Shown: positions 47,932 through 61,066, counted from the stretch's first letter. The stretch: 64,000 nt of DNA from Letharia columbiana (GCF_014066305.1 NW_023501148.1:324501-388500); one strand, 5' to 3'. The notes: generated by a model not told the origin, from the sequence alone. Made by a program: numbers and translations.

Positions 47932-48510
47932 CTATGGTGCAGTCTGCTCACGTAGCTTGTAAGCTATTGTCACTCTTAGGGCTTCACAATCTCTTGATGG
48001 AGCCAAGCCTCTATGCACAAGATTTGCTTTGAACATTACACCAGTGTTTTTAATGGGCTCAACAGCAGAGAGCAGCTTAGTTCCTGGTATCCGAAAGACT
48101 GTAAGACCACCATCTGTGACCTCAGAAGCATATATGAGGAACGTCCAGTGTGAGTCATCTGCACCATCAGTGTGGAAGTCGCCGTCATGTCCAAACGTTT
48201 GCCCATTTGCATACACGTTTCGCAGTTGTAAGTCCTTCCCAGTCAGTTGCTTGAGCCTTTCAAAGACAGTTTCGTTAAACAAAGGATCCTCCTGAAGGTC
48301 CATGAACCAAAACCTTCGCTCGGTCGGCTTTGATCCGCTCCAGTTTGTCATCTTCCATGCACCATGGTCAAACAACTGCTGACAGTAGAGCAGCTCACCC
48401 AAGTTTAGTATATTGCTATACACCTCAGGCAACTCAGTTAGTGAAGGGGCCTGTACCATCTCACAGACTCGGCAACGAGGTCTCTGCTCACAATCAATAT
48501 GTTGCAACAC
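47932..48510 (-). CDS. 2-oxoglutarate/Fe(II) oxygenase, prolyl-hydroxylase-like
   Basis: A single exon of 192 residues. The Fe(II) ligands of the double-stranded beta-helix fold are visible as GDFHTDGADD (His113, Asp115) and NLVHRGLAPS (His166), and Arg179 in CEALRVTIAYKL is placed to bind 2-oxoglutarate. WTFLIYAS and GGLTVFRIPGTKLLSAVEPIKNTGVMF match the strands between. This is the fold of small prolyl-4-hydroxylase-like enzymes found in algae, bacteria and large algal viruses; the substrate is not inferable. The start could also be the second Met (residue 18). It is intronless among intron-rich neighbours, and diverges from the BCKDH gene with 359 bp between starts. Confidence 0.88.
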   Translation of the reverse strand: MLQHIDCEQRPRCRVCEMVQAPSLTELPEVYSNILNLGELLYCQQLFDHGAWKMTNWSGSKPTERRFWFMDLQEDPLFNETVFERLKQLTGKDLQLRNVYANGQTFGHDGDFHTDGADDSHWTFLIYASEVTDGGLTVFRIPGTKLLSAVEPIKNTGVMFKANLVHRGLAPSRDCEALRVTIAYKLREQTAP

Positions 48511-48869
48511 ACGTCAGAGCCGACCGCAAGGCGTTGGCGGCATCGAGCGTGCTCAACTGTCATTGAGCCGGTCAAAAGTCAAGTTACGGTACTCTGTGAC
48601 CTGGAACGGTAATACAACCTCATTCAAACTTCCCTTTTTGCTTCTTCGGTCTTGTCCTACCTGAGCCAAACTTTCGCTGGTGCCATGCTGCAGACGGTCC
48701 ATGTACTGTATAAGGGCCCGAAGCTACTGTCTGGCTTCTTGCACCATCCTATGCTTGCATGAAATCTAAGCTCACCTTTATCACCCTTGCTTGGCACAGC
48801 CAAGTCTGCCAGATCTTTCCATAGGCTACCCCTGAGAGCCGTCTTTACCATCCGTTGTCTCTAGTAGGC
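48511..48869. promoter_or_regulatory. Shared upstream region, oxygenase and BCKDH E1-alpha
   Basis: 359 bp between two divergent starts. No individual promoter element is recognised. Confidence 0.4.
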
Positions 48870-51800
48870 ATGGCAATGCCCTGTCATGCTTGCAGTCGAT
48901 TTGCCTCGAAGCTCTATGGAGCTATTAGGCAGCAGCTTGCAACAGGCCACATTGGATCACAAACAAATATGGCAGCCTGCTACAATCAACTATTCAGCAC
49001 CAACACTACGGTTACTGCTAAGGTGGAGGACTCTATGGACTTCCCAGGCGGCAAAGTCCCCTTCACTCAACAAGTATTGTCCAGGCATACGCTGTTCAAA
49101 GCAACAACTGATGTCAGTGCCCTCAGGTGCTGGTTGTGAGTGCAGCTCAAAATGATCGGTGGCCCTGAGTCAAGCACCCCTCCAATGAGTTGTTACAGAA
49201 CAGTAGACAGCACTGGGGCAGACGTAGCTGGTGCAGAAGTTCCCCATCAAATAGGACGGGATTTGGCCACCAAAATGTATAGCACCATGGCAGCCTTGCA
49301 GATAGTTGACACTGTCTTTTACGAGGCTCAGAGACAGGTGGGCACAATACTCAACAATAACAACCCTTGATGCAGCCTCACAAACCATGTGCTGTATCTG
49401 CTGTGGATTACAGGTTGAGTTCAGTCTGTCATTGCTGACTGTGATCAATGCCCTCTCGCTAGCATGACTTTCACACAATGCGGCAGCACTGTCATTTGAA
49501 ACATTTAAACCATACGCAACTGCCTCAAGCCGGCCAGAAGTGAGACTTGTGCTCTGTCAACCCAAACACTAATTTGTTATCCCATGCAAAATTCTGCTAC
49601 AAGCTGATGCAGCGTCTCCTCATCAAATCTGTCGCCTGCAGGGAAGGTTCTCTTTTTTCATGACAAGTGCTGGCGAAGAGGCAACAGCTGTAGGATCAGC
49701 AGCTGCTTTGACGCTAGACGACACAGTGAGCCTCCAAAACTTGCCTAGTAGGATTACTTTGAGCTAAGGCGCGCTGTAGGCACTAGTACAAGGGCCCTGA
49801 CAGGCTGATTACTGTAATACATCAATGCCTGAAACAGCAACGCATACTCAGAGGCAAACTGCTCAAAGATGATCTGAGCATCTCTTGCAGGTCTTCACCC
49901 AATACCGCGAGCATGGGGTCATGATGTGGCGTGGCTATACCATACAGCAAATGGCACACCAGGTAAACTTATCGAGCTTGTAGTGGTTGCTGTTCTGTCC
50001 GGTGAACCATGTCTGTAGATGACAAATTCTACCTTGTTTGTCCTACTACACTGTTTCATGCCTCTGCTGCGGCACTTGTGCATGCTGTAGAAGTACTTTG
50101 TGTGATGCGCTTGCTTGCATCTTGGTCGTTGTGCAGCAATTGCGCACAAACTGAACAGTCAACTTCATGCATCTCCTGCATCTCCGTCAGCAGCTTCAGC
50201 ACAGCAAGCTTCATGTCGAGCACAGCCTGCACAGTACAACTGCACTCGTACAGGACAGGTCGACTCAGCAAACTGCCTTCTGCAGTGCTATGGAAACCAG
50301 TTGGGTCATGGCAAAGGCCGCCAGATGCCAATCCACTACGGCAGCAAGGAGCTCAACTTCCAAACCATATCCTCCCCACTGGCTACACAGTTACCCCATG
50401 CTGTTGGGGCAGCCTATGCACTCAAGGTCAGCAAGCCCACACCCCCTGCCTTTTCAATCTGCTGCCCCTCTCTCAGCATGAAGAGGTGTATGTGGTTGCT
50501 GTAGCTGCCATGTGGAACGGCAAGTGCTTGGCCAGCTTCGAAGCTGCAGTTCAGTGCACTGCATGACATAGTCAACTGCTTGGCACTGCTCAACTGTTAG
50601 CAGCCTGTTGTTGTGAGCCAATACGTTGTTTGGCTGACACAGAGCCAGAGCGGTGAGCTTGCATCCTCTTTGTGAACATGGAGCCTGCTGCAGACTGCTT
50701 TATTTGCACAGACAAGCACCCAGACTCCCTGTCATTATTGCTGCATTGCTGCACATTACTGCTTATTGCTGAAAAAGGGTATTCTGCCTAGTGTTGGTGA
50801 GCCTATGCCCCAAACGCCTCATCATTGCAAGGCAACCCCACCATAGTTCATGCTGGGCACACCATGTTGTGTCAAACATACTTCCACACAGACTCTTTCA
50901 CTAACAACCAGACAGCAGAAAAGTGGACTGCTAAATCTGAACGGTTAAATGCTCATGAGCCCTGTAATTGTTGATGCAGTTGGAGCGCAAGCATGCTTGT
51001 GCTGCGGTGTACTTTGGGGAGGGTGCAGCATCAGAAGGGGACTTTCATGCTGCTGTCAACTTTGCCAGTACTCTTGGTGCACCTGTGGTCTTCATCTGTC
51101 GCAACAATGGCTGGGCCATCAGCACTCCTAGCACTGAGCAGTACAGAGGTGTACTGTTGTCTCCTGTTTGCAATTGCAGCAGCACCAATGGTTGTTGCGC
51201 CACACCAGTCAGCTGTTCCTCATGTACAGAATGACTCTGCCACAGTTTCTGTTTGCCATGTTGTTAGTCTGAGTGGTGTCAAGCCAATGCAGATGCTATC
51301 TGTCAGCTGGCCTGCACCTTGAAGTATGTCATGTTGTACCTGATGCTCATGAGAGCAGGCAGCAGCTTGTTCAGCTCAGCATTGCCAGAAGAGGTGATGG
51401 TAGGCTCAGAGTGTGATAGGGTGCAGGTGATGGCATTGCCGGAAGGGGGCCCTCGTATGGCATCGCCAGCATCAGGGTTGATGGAGGAGATGCAAGGGCA
51501 GTATACAATGCCACAGCTGAGGCACGCAGGATAGCTGTGACCAGCAGCTGCCCTGTGCTCATTGAGGTAGGCCTTGCAGGTCTGCTTTAGCCTGATCTGT
51601 CAAGTTCTGCCTGATTGTGAGCAGCCTGTGACAGTGATATGCCGTCTAAACTGATTTGGATCAACCAATGGTCTGCCTTGTACCCGCAGCTTTCAAGCTT
51701 TGTCAGCTGTCTTTGCTGTGCTTTGCTTTTGCTGCAGCTCACTGGCCTGCATGGCACTGTTGCTAATTCCAACAGCACTGTTAATACTCCCTGGCAACAA

Positions 51801-53008
51801 CTGCTGTGCAACTGCATTGGGCAGGCTTCTGGTGCCAAAGTCAATTGTGTAGTGTGTGGGTTGTTGCCTTGAACACTAACATTGCCAGATCAAGCACGTC
51901 ATGAGGAAGGACATGCAAAGGTGTTAGACCTCTTCATGTCTTATGCAGGCCATGTCATACCGCAGTGGCCATCACTCCACTTCTGATGACTCCTCCAGGT
52001 GGATTTCTGTACCCCATGTGTTTTGATTGAGCACATCAGCTTGACCCATGTGCTGTAACTACTCTTGCATTGTTTTTGCATGTCACTGACAGCTCATCAT
52101 AGTTGCAACATGTTACACAAGCGTATGTAGCGATGTAGGCGCCTGTATGTACCTCTGCCATGGCTATGTCCATTTTGGTACTCGCAGGTGTCCAACTTGA
52201 TGCCCTGCATGCTGTTGTAATCACTGCAGACTGAGGCTTTGGCTGACCTCTGGCTGCAGATATCGCACAGCAGATGAGATGAACAGATGGCGTGCAAGAG
52301 ACCCAGTCATGCGCTTCCAGAGCCTGCTACTCGCCAACAACTGGTGGGATGCACAACAGGAGAAAGATCTACGCTTAAACCTTAGGAAAGAGGTTTGCAT
52401 CTCTGCCAACAAACACTGCAACCAGAAAACTGGAACATGCGGATCAAACTTGGGTTGCTGCTTGGCTCGTCCACAGTTTGCTGTGTGTTTCCTTGCCTAC
52501 AGCAATGAATAAGTGTATGTGCACAGTGGATGGCCAGCGTCAAAGCGCCAGTGTTATGAGGCATGATGGTGTTATGGCTGATGTCGTGCATGCCTATGCA
52601 GGTATTGAAAGCATTGGAAGCTGCACAGAAGGAGCCTAAAGCTCCTTTGGCAGACTTGTTCACAGACGGTAAGAAGATATGACTTGGTAACGGCTGCTGC
52701 ATTAGCATCACTGCTCACAACCACACAGTCATACCAAGGATTGCTGGCTTCAGCCAGATCTGGCCACAGCGTCTTCTTGTTGTTGTCTCTGGGCTTGCGT
52801 TCTGTCTACAGCATCCTGAACAACTTTTGTGCTGACTGTATGATGTGCACACAACCAGCTAGCCAATGTTACTGTAGCTGACTTGCGCTTTGTGTGCAAT
52901 ACAGTTTACAAGGAAATGCCATGGCACTTGAAGGAGCAAATGGCACAGGCCATGGCGCATTCGAAGGCGCATCCTGGAGCCTGCCCGTCAGACATACCGG
53001 TCAGATAG
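48870..53008 (+). CDS. BCKDHA: 2-oxoisovalerate dehydrogenase E1-alpha, mitochondrial, complete
   Basis: The thiamine-diphosphate-dependent E1-alpha subunit of the mitochondrial branched-chain 2-oxoacid dehydrogenase decarboxylates the oxoacids of Leu, Ile and Val. Eleven exons join in phase to give 451 residues (animal enzymes are about 445): 48,870-49,073, 49,146-49,337, 49,642-49,725, 49,891-49,962, 50,286-50,426, 50,980-51,148, 51,427-51,566, 51,949-51,998, 52,260-52,392, 52,602-52,668, 52,905-53,008. The first 45 residues are Arg/Ser/Ala-rich like a transit peptide. Landmarks: [70 protein letters not shown], the cofactor motif [14 protein letters not shown] with NNGWAIST, and [12 protein letters not shown], the loop holding the kinase sites in the animal enzyme. 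No defect is seen. Confidence 0.96.
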
Positions 53009-53375
53009 TCCGCATGCAGCACAGTAATACATAAATCTAGATGAGTAATTGCTGTACCATCACATCACAATAAGATTGACAGCATTGAATGTACTACATG
53101 AGGCCACGCTGTTGATGGCAACAAATGGCCTCAATGATCTGTCTTGCACTGCCTCACTAGCTACACTTAGCATGATGGGTACAGCAAGAACAACAACGTG
53201 CAATTTCAGTTAAATCCCTGTCAACTTCAAGTACACATTAATAATTTTAGATATCCTAGCTAACCATCACAGCAGGAGCAAGACATTGTTCTGTATCCTA
53301 CTCTACTGAAGTACGCTGTATAATAAATTCTGGTTCATTGACTACCCTGCAGTGGCAGCAGCCCTGAGAACACCT
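53009..53375. other. Intergenic between convergent 3' ends
   Basis: 367 bp between the stops of the BCKDH and ApgM genes, presumably both 3' UTRs. It is AT-richer than the genes (AATAATTTTAGATAT near 53,240). No other feature is seen. Confidence 0.5.
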
Positions 53376-56300
53376 TCATGGTCTGTGTAAAGCAATAAAT
53401 TGCTGCACAATTGGCATGACCTCACCACCTGGAAAGCGACCCAAAAAGCCAGCTGCAGCAGCAGCTTCGCCAAAGGTGGTGACATCATCACCAGTAGGTT
53501 GCTTCATGAAGCTTTTATTCAAATTCATTCGCTGTAGTGCTGTCTTGCCCAATGCATGTAATGAAGCCTCGCTGTGGGGTCCTGAGGGGTGTGGAATGTG
53601 CAACAAGGGAGTCCCCAATACAGCATCTGAACCACCTGAGTGCTCAACCTACAGAAGACACTGAGCGTGTGAATGTAGCAAAGTGTGCTGTGTCACAGCA
53701 ATATACACAGTGAAGCACATTTCAAGAAATCGCTAGAGCAACTAGCACATCCTGAAACCTCCTGGAAGGCGTCATGTTCTCTATACTGTCATAGCCAGAT
53801 TATCGACATATCACACAAATGCTCCATGTTCCTGTAGATTAAGTGCCCCCAAAAAGCAATTGGACACAAACCTCAGAGCATATCATGCACCTGTAGTTCA
53901 ACAGAAGCGCAGCAAGCACTGTATCAAGTCCTGTAATGTTTGCACTCAGAGGCACCAACGGTGTGCTCACAAATGTATGTGTTGCGAGTACTCACCACAT
54001 GGCGCACATGCGCTATTGTGAATGGAACAGGCTCATGAGAATGGTCTCCGAACAGCACAGGTGTTGAGTGGTCTCCTGTCACACAAACCGCATACCAGCC
54101 CTGACCACATGCCTCCGCTTCGTGCAGCCGCCGGATCAACTGTTGTATCATCACATCCACGCACTCCAGATACTGGAGCTGTAAAACGAGATCAGTCAGG
54201 CCTCTGTAACATCAGCAGCTGGACAAGCGTGCTGCAGCTTTGTCTGACTGTGTACAGAATGAGATATAAGGCAGGCAGCCAGGTTTGTCAGGCTAAGTCC
54301 AACTAAAGTGCATGTATTGAAAGAAACAAAAAAGACAGATCCTTTGCTGCTGCTTCCTGGCATGCTTAGCATGAGCAAGGCAGATTGTCACCTTAAGCAC
54401 CGGCTGCTGGTCATGTCCAGTGTCGTCCACTGCCTTGATATGGAGAAAGCCAAAGTCATAGGTTCCAGAGCTCAGGGCGTCTGCCATTGTCTTAGCTTTC
54501 ACATGAAACTGTGTTCTGTAGTCGCCTGGCACACCAAACAAATATGCAACTACAAATAGCTATGCAGCGGTTGTATGCAAGTTTCAACTGGCCTGTCAGA
54601 TTGTCTTTCTGTCCATGCGTGCAGCAGATCACACAGCACGTTGTACATGTGCATGAGCTGCCAAGGACCTTGCAAGCAAGTAATTGGTGGCAGAGCCTGG
54701 TGTACCTGTTGCCCCAGGAGCTTCCAATCGATCAATGCCTAGTGACATGCCGAGGCCAGCAATGATCTTAGTGGGAGCCACCATGCAGGCTCTCATACCG
54801 TGCCGGTCTGCAAAGGTGGGCACAGCAATCCTGAATCAAAAAAGGGTATACTTATGTCCCTTTTCGCGCAGCATGTCCTTGCTACATTGTCCACTGTGTC
54901 CTTTATAGTGCAAGCTGAACAGCTGGACAGCAAATCGAAACATTTGCACCTGTGGCATATGCAGCGATACAAGCAGTGTGGATGCTACAAGTTGGCAGCA
55001 AGATGCCCACCTAGAGCCACAACCGCGTAGCAACACTACATTGGCGGGTGGGCTTCCCTGTGCTATGCGCTGCTGGTTCACTGCATGGTCCTGCAATATG
55101 CCACCAAGCAGCTACAATTGCTTGCACAAGATGACCACAGCACAGTGCAGCAGCGCTTAAAGCAGCCTTGTAAATAGGTAGTGTACACAGAAGAAACACT
55201 GGTTCAGCAGTTGAGCACGCAGAACAGGGTCAACAGCTGAGGCCTGAGACTATGCTGACATGGAGCAAAGCAGTGAAGACATTGTACAGGTTGGCACAGC
55301 CACAATTGATGCTCAGCAAGCACATATGCACAGACTTGGCAGATAACTGCTGCAAGAACTTGATGACACAAGGAGGTTTCACATTACCTGTAACACCTCT
55401 TGCAGAGCTGTGGACAGCTCGTTCACGACTGCAGCTGTGTACTGAGCTTCAGCTGTTGCTTTCAATGGCTTGGACACCTGTGATGCGAATCATGCATCTG
55501 AGGCAAATGAGTGGTGTGTTTTGCATGCACAGCAAAATTGCTCCAGCTGACAATGGCCCATCACCTGAGAGTCAGTCCCAACTTGCAGCACATAGCTGCG
55601 AGACTACACAGAATAGATGTGCCCCAACTGACCTGAAGAGGCAGGTTATCCTTCAGTGGATCGGTGCCACTGACCTCATCAGACAAGCCCGGGCCACTCA
55701 CAACTATTCCACAGCGGTGCTCAGTTGCATATTTAGCTTTGACAATGAGGTGAGGGAATGAAGGCAGGCTCACACCTGCCAAGAGGACACCAAGCATGAG
55801 TAAGCCATTGATGCTGTCAGCAAGTCAATCCAGGCATGTGTGAACATACCATTCAGTGCTGAACACAGGAGAGGGCCTACATCTTCGAAATGCCTGTCCG
55901 CCCTCCTTTTTAAAACAATCTTGGTGGCAGGGTCTAAAGTAGCAAAATTGCATTTGAATGCAATGTCACCAGGGGCCATGTCAATGCCTGCACCCATGCT
56001 TTCTAATGCACCTCTGCCTCTATAGTATCTGCATTCAAAAGGTTGTTGATTTCAAACAGGTTGCTGTGTCTGAACGTCCCATACTAGTAATTTTGGCATT
56101 CACTTACAGCCTGGGGTCATAACCAAAGATGGACAAATGTGCTGTGTCGCTCCCGCATGCTAGTCCAGGTTCCACAGGATCAAGAAGACCATTCAGGCCA
56201 GCAGCTGCACGACACTAAACATTGAGCCTTGTTTTGGGCTGGAAACATCAGCATCGAGCAGGCAAAGTGTATGAGTAGAGCAGACCTGCAATCGCGTCCA

Positions 56301-56532
56301 TTCCAGGTGTGTTTGCTGCTTCCAAGGGAGTCAGGTTCGCCAGTGCAGGTATCTGAATGTCCGCCAGGCCATCAATCAATACAAACGCAATCCGTCCGGT
56401 CTTTGCCCGGCTGGTTTCCTCTTGACCCAGTAAATTACCGCCCATGCTTGACTGCACACCCAGGGAAAGTGGTGCAGAGGTTGCCGCTGCAGCTGTTCTT
56501 ATCGCTGGTACAGCGTGGATACGAAGGGACAT
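53376..56532 (-). CDS. Phosphoglycerate mutase, ApgM (archaeal) type
   Basis: A cofactor-independent phosphoglycerate mutase of the alkaline phosphatase superfamily, interconverting 3- and 2-phosphoglycerate. Ten exons join in phase to give 512 residues: 56,532-56,286, 56,204-56,108, 56,028-55,850, 55,775-55,633, 55,441-55,388, 55,090-55,011, 54,830-54,706, 54,549-54,392, 54,178-53,996, 53,648-53,376. After a 48-residue Ala/Ser-rich extension come the metal Asp in [38 protein letters not shown] (catalytic Ser), [58 protein letters not shown] and [22 protein letters not shown] with metal ligands. All expected motifs are present. The extension may be a plastid or mitochondrial transit peptide. 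The gene diverges from the JMJD4-like gene with 396 bp between starts. Confidence 0.95.
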
Positions 56533-56928
56533 AACGATCGGAGGTGCCGCAGAGCACACATATGTTGCATAAGGGCAGCCATGCTTGGCACCAGCATGCC
56601 GAGTTTTATGCTACCGTAACTCATGCCTCATGCTTCACTCGCTTGCAGCATGCATTCGCATGTGCTGAGAGAGAGGGAGAGAGATTACAATGCTTTGACC
56701 AGCCAACAAGTCTGATGTAAGGATGTTATAGAACGGTTCATCTCCTTCGACCTTGTGCATAGCTCTACAGCTGAAGGCGGCACCACTTTATGCCTGCATC
56801 TTGACATCTGGAGAAAAGACGGATGCATATGTCGCATCGGTTTGAGTGACCGTCATTAGAGCTGAAAACTTCAGAGACATGCTGAGATGATCAGCCTTGC
56901 ACGTCATAATGCAGCTGTTGACCCCTTA
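56533..56928. promoter_or_regulatory. Shared upstream region, ApgM and JMJD4-like genes
   Basis: 396 bp between divergent starts. A GAGAGAGAGGGAGAGAGA stretch lies near 56,668-56,686. No other element is recognised. Confidence 0.4.
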
Positions 56929-59900
56929 ATGTCTTCAGACGCGCAGGTGACATTGCTGCGTCTTTTCAAATCCTATACTGGTCTGTCCCCCTGGCCGCAA
57001 CGCCTGCTTGCAGCAGCGTTGACACATTACATATTTCACTCAGCATAATTTGTGGGCATTGTTGTACTGCTCACTGTGCCGCGGTTTCTACAGGCTCAGC
57101 TCCGGGGGTCTGCAAACTACTTGCACAAGCTTGTGGCTGCCTCTCACATCTACAACTTGTGGACTGACAAAGGAGCTGACGCTGGAGCTCTTGCTGAAAG
57201 GTATGAAGCAATGTCTATTGTGACACTGTGTTGGTTCAGCCACCATATAAAGCTCTGGCCTGCAGTTTAGCATGTCAGCAAGTCTGCCCAGTTGTATACA
57301 GGTATCTTGATGGTTCAGTTGACAAGCTGGATCAGTATATGAACCACTCGGCAACACCACACCACACTGCCGGTTGCAGCATGCTCAGCAACACTGAACC
57401 TAGTCAATATCTCACGCAGTCACCAGATTCAGCTGGCTTGCAATCAGTCATACCCGCTTTTTGCACAGATGCTGCAGCAGCATGTGCTGCACTCAAGAAG
57501 CAAGTAGTAGCTACAGAGCCTAGAGCGACTGAAACACAGCAGGAACATATTTCGGTCATGTCAGGGTCTGATCAGACCCAGAACAGCTCTCCAAAAGACG
57601 CTCGGCGGGGTGTACCTCTCCTACATAAGGATGATCTTAGCTATGAGCAGTTTGTGGGGCAGTTCATGCAGCCCAATCTGCCTGTCATGATCCAGGCAAG
57701 TACTTGTGCAGAGACCTCAACTATAGCATCAACTCCTAATGACCAACAAAGAGGATCCTGCAGAAACAGTTGCAGGTTGGTGGTGCAACCCAGTCTCTTG
57801 TTGAAACTCCACAAGACTAAAGTTATGCTGCATACAACACAGGACAGATACCTGTCTGACTGTCCTGGTGACTGTCAAGTTCTCATCTGCAGGGCTTGGC
57901 TAGCAAGTGGAGATCAAGCATGGATTGGGTCACAGCAGACGGTCATGTCAACATTGACTTTCTTGCAGAGCATTACGGACAGGCACAGGTGATGGTCAGC
58001 AACACCACCAGGTACATTGCATACTTGCATCTGTTCCTTTCCACTTTGATGCGCATACCTTGTGTACAGTAATGCACGCTCAGCATGCTGCTTGCAGAGT
58101 TTCTGCAGACCTTGAGACTGCTGTCATCAGGACATGTTGTGGACAATGGCAGACGTGCAGCACTTATAATGTCTCTGTATCTTTGCATGCTTACACATCA
58201 ATTTTAGTGCTTATGTACAGGAGAGACAGACCTTGTGGAAACAACCTCCCGCCACCTGTTTGTCAAGAGACCCATTTACTAATCACAGAACAGCACCTAT
58301 GTTCACAGTCAAAACCCTCAGCCAAAAGTTCCCCCTTTTGTTGCAGGTCAAATGCTACCTGCGCCCCCAGGCTAGACATGACGGTGGTAGAATTTGCCCA
58401 CTGGTGGAAGATGCACAAGGCAGGACAGGACGACCGCTTGCTTTACCTCAAAGACTGGCACTTTGCCCATGCGTTTCCCAACTACAAGGCTTATGAGACG
58501 CCGCTCTACTTCCAAGATGACTGGTTGAATGACTTCTACGACATGGAGCAAGCTGGCACACAGCAGAGTGACCAGGTCAACATCCAGCAGCAGCCATGCA
58601 CCACAGCTGCAGACTTATGCTCAACAGCTGTTGCGCCCACCTCTGTGGAGTCAAACTCCACAGCTGCTGGCTTGGAGTGCAGGTCTGTAGGGAGGGATGA
58701 TGGTGACTGCTCCATGGCAGCAGGGGCCATAAGCGGCATACCTTATCTACGAAGAAGCCATGGAGCACATGACATGTCTACCAACTTTCCACCCCAGGGA
58801 GCCGTAATCAAACAAGACACTGACAACAAGCGTGAAGCAGTAGGAAGTCATGATGAAGAAGCAGGGGGTCATGGCAGCAGAGCAGCGTGTGAAACTTTGT
58901 CATCAGACTACCGCTTTGTTTACTTGGGATGCAAGGTTTGGCACTCATTGAATGGCTACTCCTGCTTCCAGACTGCATCCTGTCTTGAAAGCAGCTCAAA
59001 TCAGATGATGCACAGCTGTTGGTTTGAACCATGGACCATTGGCAATGCACATTCTGCATAGCAGTTCTTCTGGAGATTGGATGGTGGTGAACCTGCGTCA
59101 TGATTCTGACAGGGCACATGGACTCCATTGCACGCGGATGTTTTGCGCTCTTACAGCTGGTCAACAAACGTGGTTGGGCGTAAGAGGTGGAAGCTGCTAC
59201 CTCCAGACTACACGCACCTGCTGTATGACCGCTTTGGCAGGTGATACCAACTACACCACTACTGCTTGCTGTCTACTGTTTGCTTCCCGCTGTCTACTCT
59301 TTGCTTTCTGGTTGTGATTGCTTCCTTTCTGCTGTCTACTGGCAACTTTCTCCAGTCAAGTTTCTACTTTCTGTTTTGTACTTTCTACTGTCTAAGTCAA
59401 TTGTCAACCACTTACCATCTACCGGTGAATGTCTATGGCCAAATTTGTAGATTGCCGTACACTCCTATAACCTTCATTGACAAAAGCAAGGATTTGGAAA
59501 ATGCCTGAGTAGCGGTTCTTTCCTGTCAGCTTGGCCAGCCTATTGCAATGACTGATGCCCTCTGTGGCAGCGGTGTTTTCATCGCCTGTGAAACCAAGCT
59601 AGAGAGTGGCAGTGCTTGGTTGCTGCAGGGAAATGGCAGCAACTTTTGATATAAAGCAATCAGAAGGTCGAGACAGATTCCCCAACCTTGATGAAGCCTG
59701 TCAACATGTCATCGAGTGCATACAGGTCAGTGCAGGAACGAGGTCAAAGCACAAATTGGCTTCATTTTGGTGCCCGTCTGTCACTCTTGTGCCCAGTGTC
59801 TCCCGGAATCAAAATGCATTGCAGTCACATGATGTGTCAGCGTCTGATTTCTATGCTGCAGTAACATCATGATGGCAGTCCTTTTCAGGAAAACATATTG

Positions 59901-61066
59901 CTGGTGCTCAGTGCACGTCCTCACTCGTGCTGATGTGCATCTGATGCCTGAAGGAAGCTGGGGAGACTGTATTTGTACCCAGTGGGTGGCACCACACAGT
60001 ACACAACTTGGAGGACACTCTCAGTATCAACCACAACTGGCTGAATGGCTACAATCTACACTGGGCCTGGGCTTTGCTGCAGCAAGAGCACAGAGACGCC
60101 ACTGTCTGTATTGAAGACTGTAGGTATGCTTTTGCTCAGATGAGGTGCGCTGTGCACACATGTCCTGTCTGCTGAGGTGATTGCACTGCAGACTCTGCTG
60201 ATAGCACTGATCATCATGGAGAAGAGTGGGAAAGACATCTATAGTGTCTATGGTCATAGAGAAGTGTTCAATAGTAAAAACTTATGGAGCTATGATGTCT
60301 GGATTGCAAGAACAAAGTGCATCTTTCAGCTACCTGGTAGTGCACAGTACCAGTGACAGTACCTCACAACAACAACAAAAGCAACCACTTGTAGTGCATT
60401 TACACACAGGGAGGGATGCAGTGCAGAAGAATTTGAAGCCTTAGTGCAGCGCAATATGGCTGCCAATTGTGGAATGGACTATGCCTTCATGGCTGACTTC
60501 ATGAATGCTATTCTGTTCAGAGAAGAGCATGCGTTGAGGTACGTGTGCCATGCCTCATCTACTGGCATAAACGCTCCAGGGCATCGCTGTGTATGTAGCA
60601 AAAAGGGCCAACCATCACTTCAGTATTGCTTGTCTGCAGTCATGCATGTTACGCCGGACCTCACATGATTGCGCTGTGTCTGCACTTGGCATGGGAGCGT
60701 GTGTTTGAGGCAGTTTGGTTGCTGCATGATAAATTGTGATATCATTGCTACAGTCTGCACTTGGGTCTGCCAATTCAACATTGGGTTGGCTCTATTAACT
60801 TGCATACATTTTCTTGCATCTGTGTCTATTTGAGCTAGCAGTTTGCATTTGTATCGAAGCTGTTTTACAGACATCACCAGCTTGGCCATATAAACTGTGA
60901 CACGCTGAATGCATACTGCAGGCATTCCATGAAGCTTACAGAATTTGATGCACACGCAAAGCACAGGTTCAAGATTGCAAAGTCAACACAGCTCCTGGTT
61001 GAGTTGCGTCAGCGCATGAGCTCATTGTCTTGTAATGCTCCCCGCAAATGGCCACCCTGCAGCTGA
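56929..61066 (+). CDS. JMJD4-like JmjC oxygenase
   Basis: JMJD4 proteins are JmjC 2-oxoglutarate/Fe(II) oxygenases; the human one hydroxylates a lysine of translation release factor eRF1. Exons 56,929-56,946 (tentative), 57,094-57,200, 57,302-57,695, 57,893-58,011, 58,347-58,935, 59,113-59,240, 59,629-59,725, 59,954-60,123, 60,410-60,538 and 60,922-61,066 join in phase: 631 residues. Motifs: DLSYEQFVGQFMQPNLPVMI, YLKDWHF and YFQDDWLNDFYD, DYRFVYLG, GTWTPLHADV (Fe ligands His416, Asp418), NVVGRKRWKLLPP, FVPSGWHHTVHNLEDTLSINHNW (distal His498), then a helical C-terminus. The protein is longer than animal JMJD4 (about 460) because of two low-complexity inserts, roughly residues 60-150 and 270-400. 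The intron after 57,695 has a GC donor (CAG then GCAAGT). The 18-nt first exon is the weakest part. Confidence 0.9.
59255..59400. repeat. Pyrimidine-rich CTGTCTACT/CTTTCT repeats in an intron
   Basis: Several degenerate copies of CTGTCTACT and TTTCTACTTTCTG inside the JMJD4-like gene's sixth intron. Confidence 0.7.
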
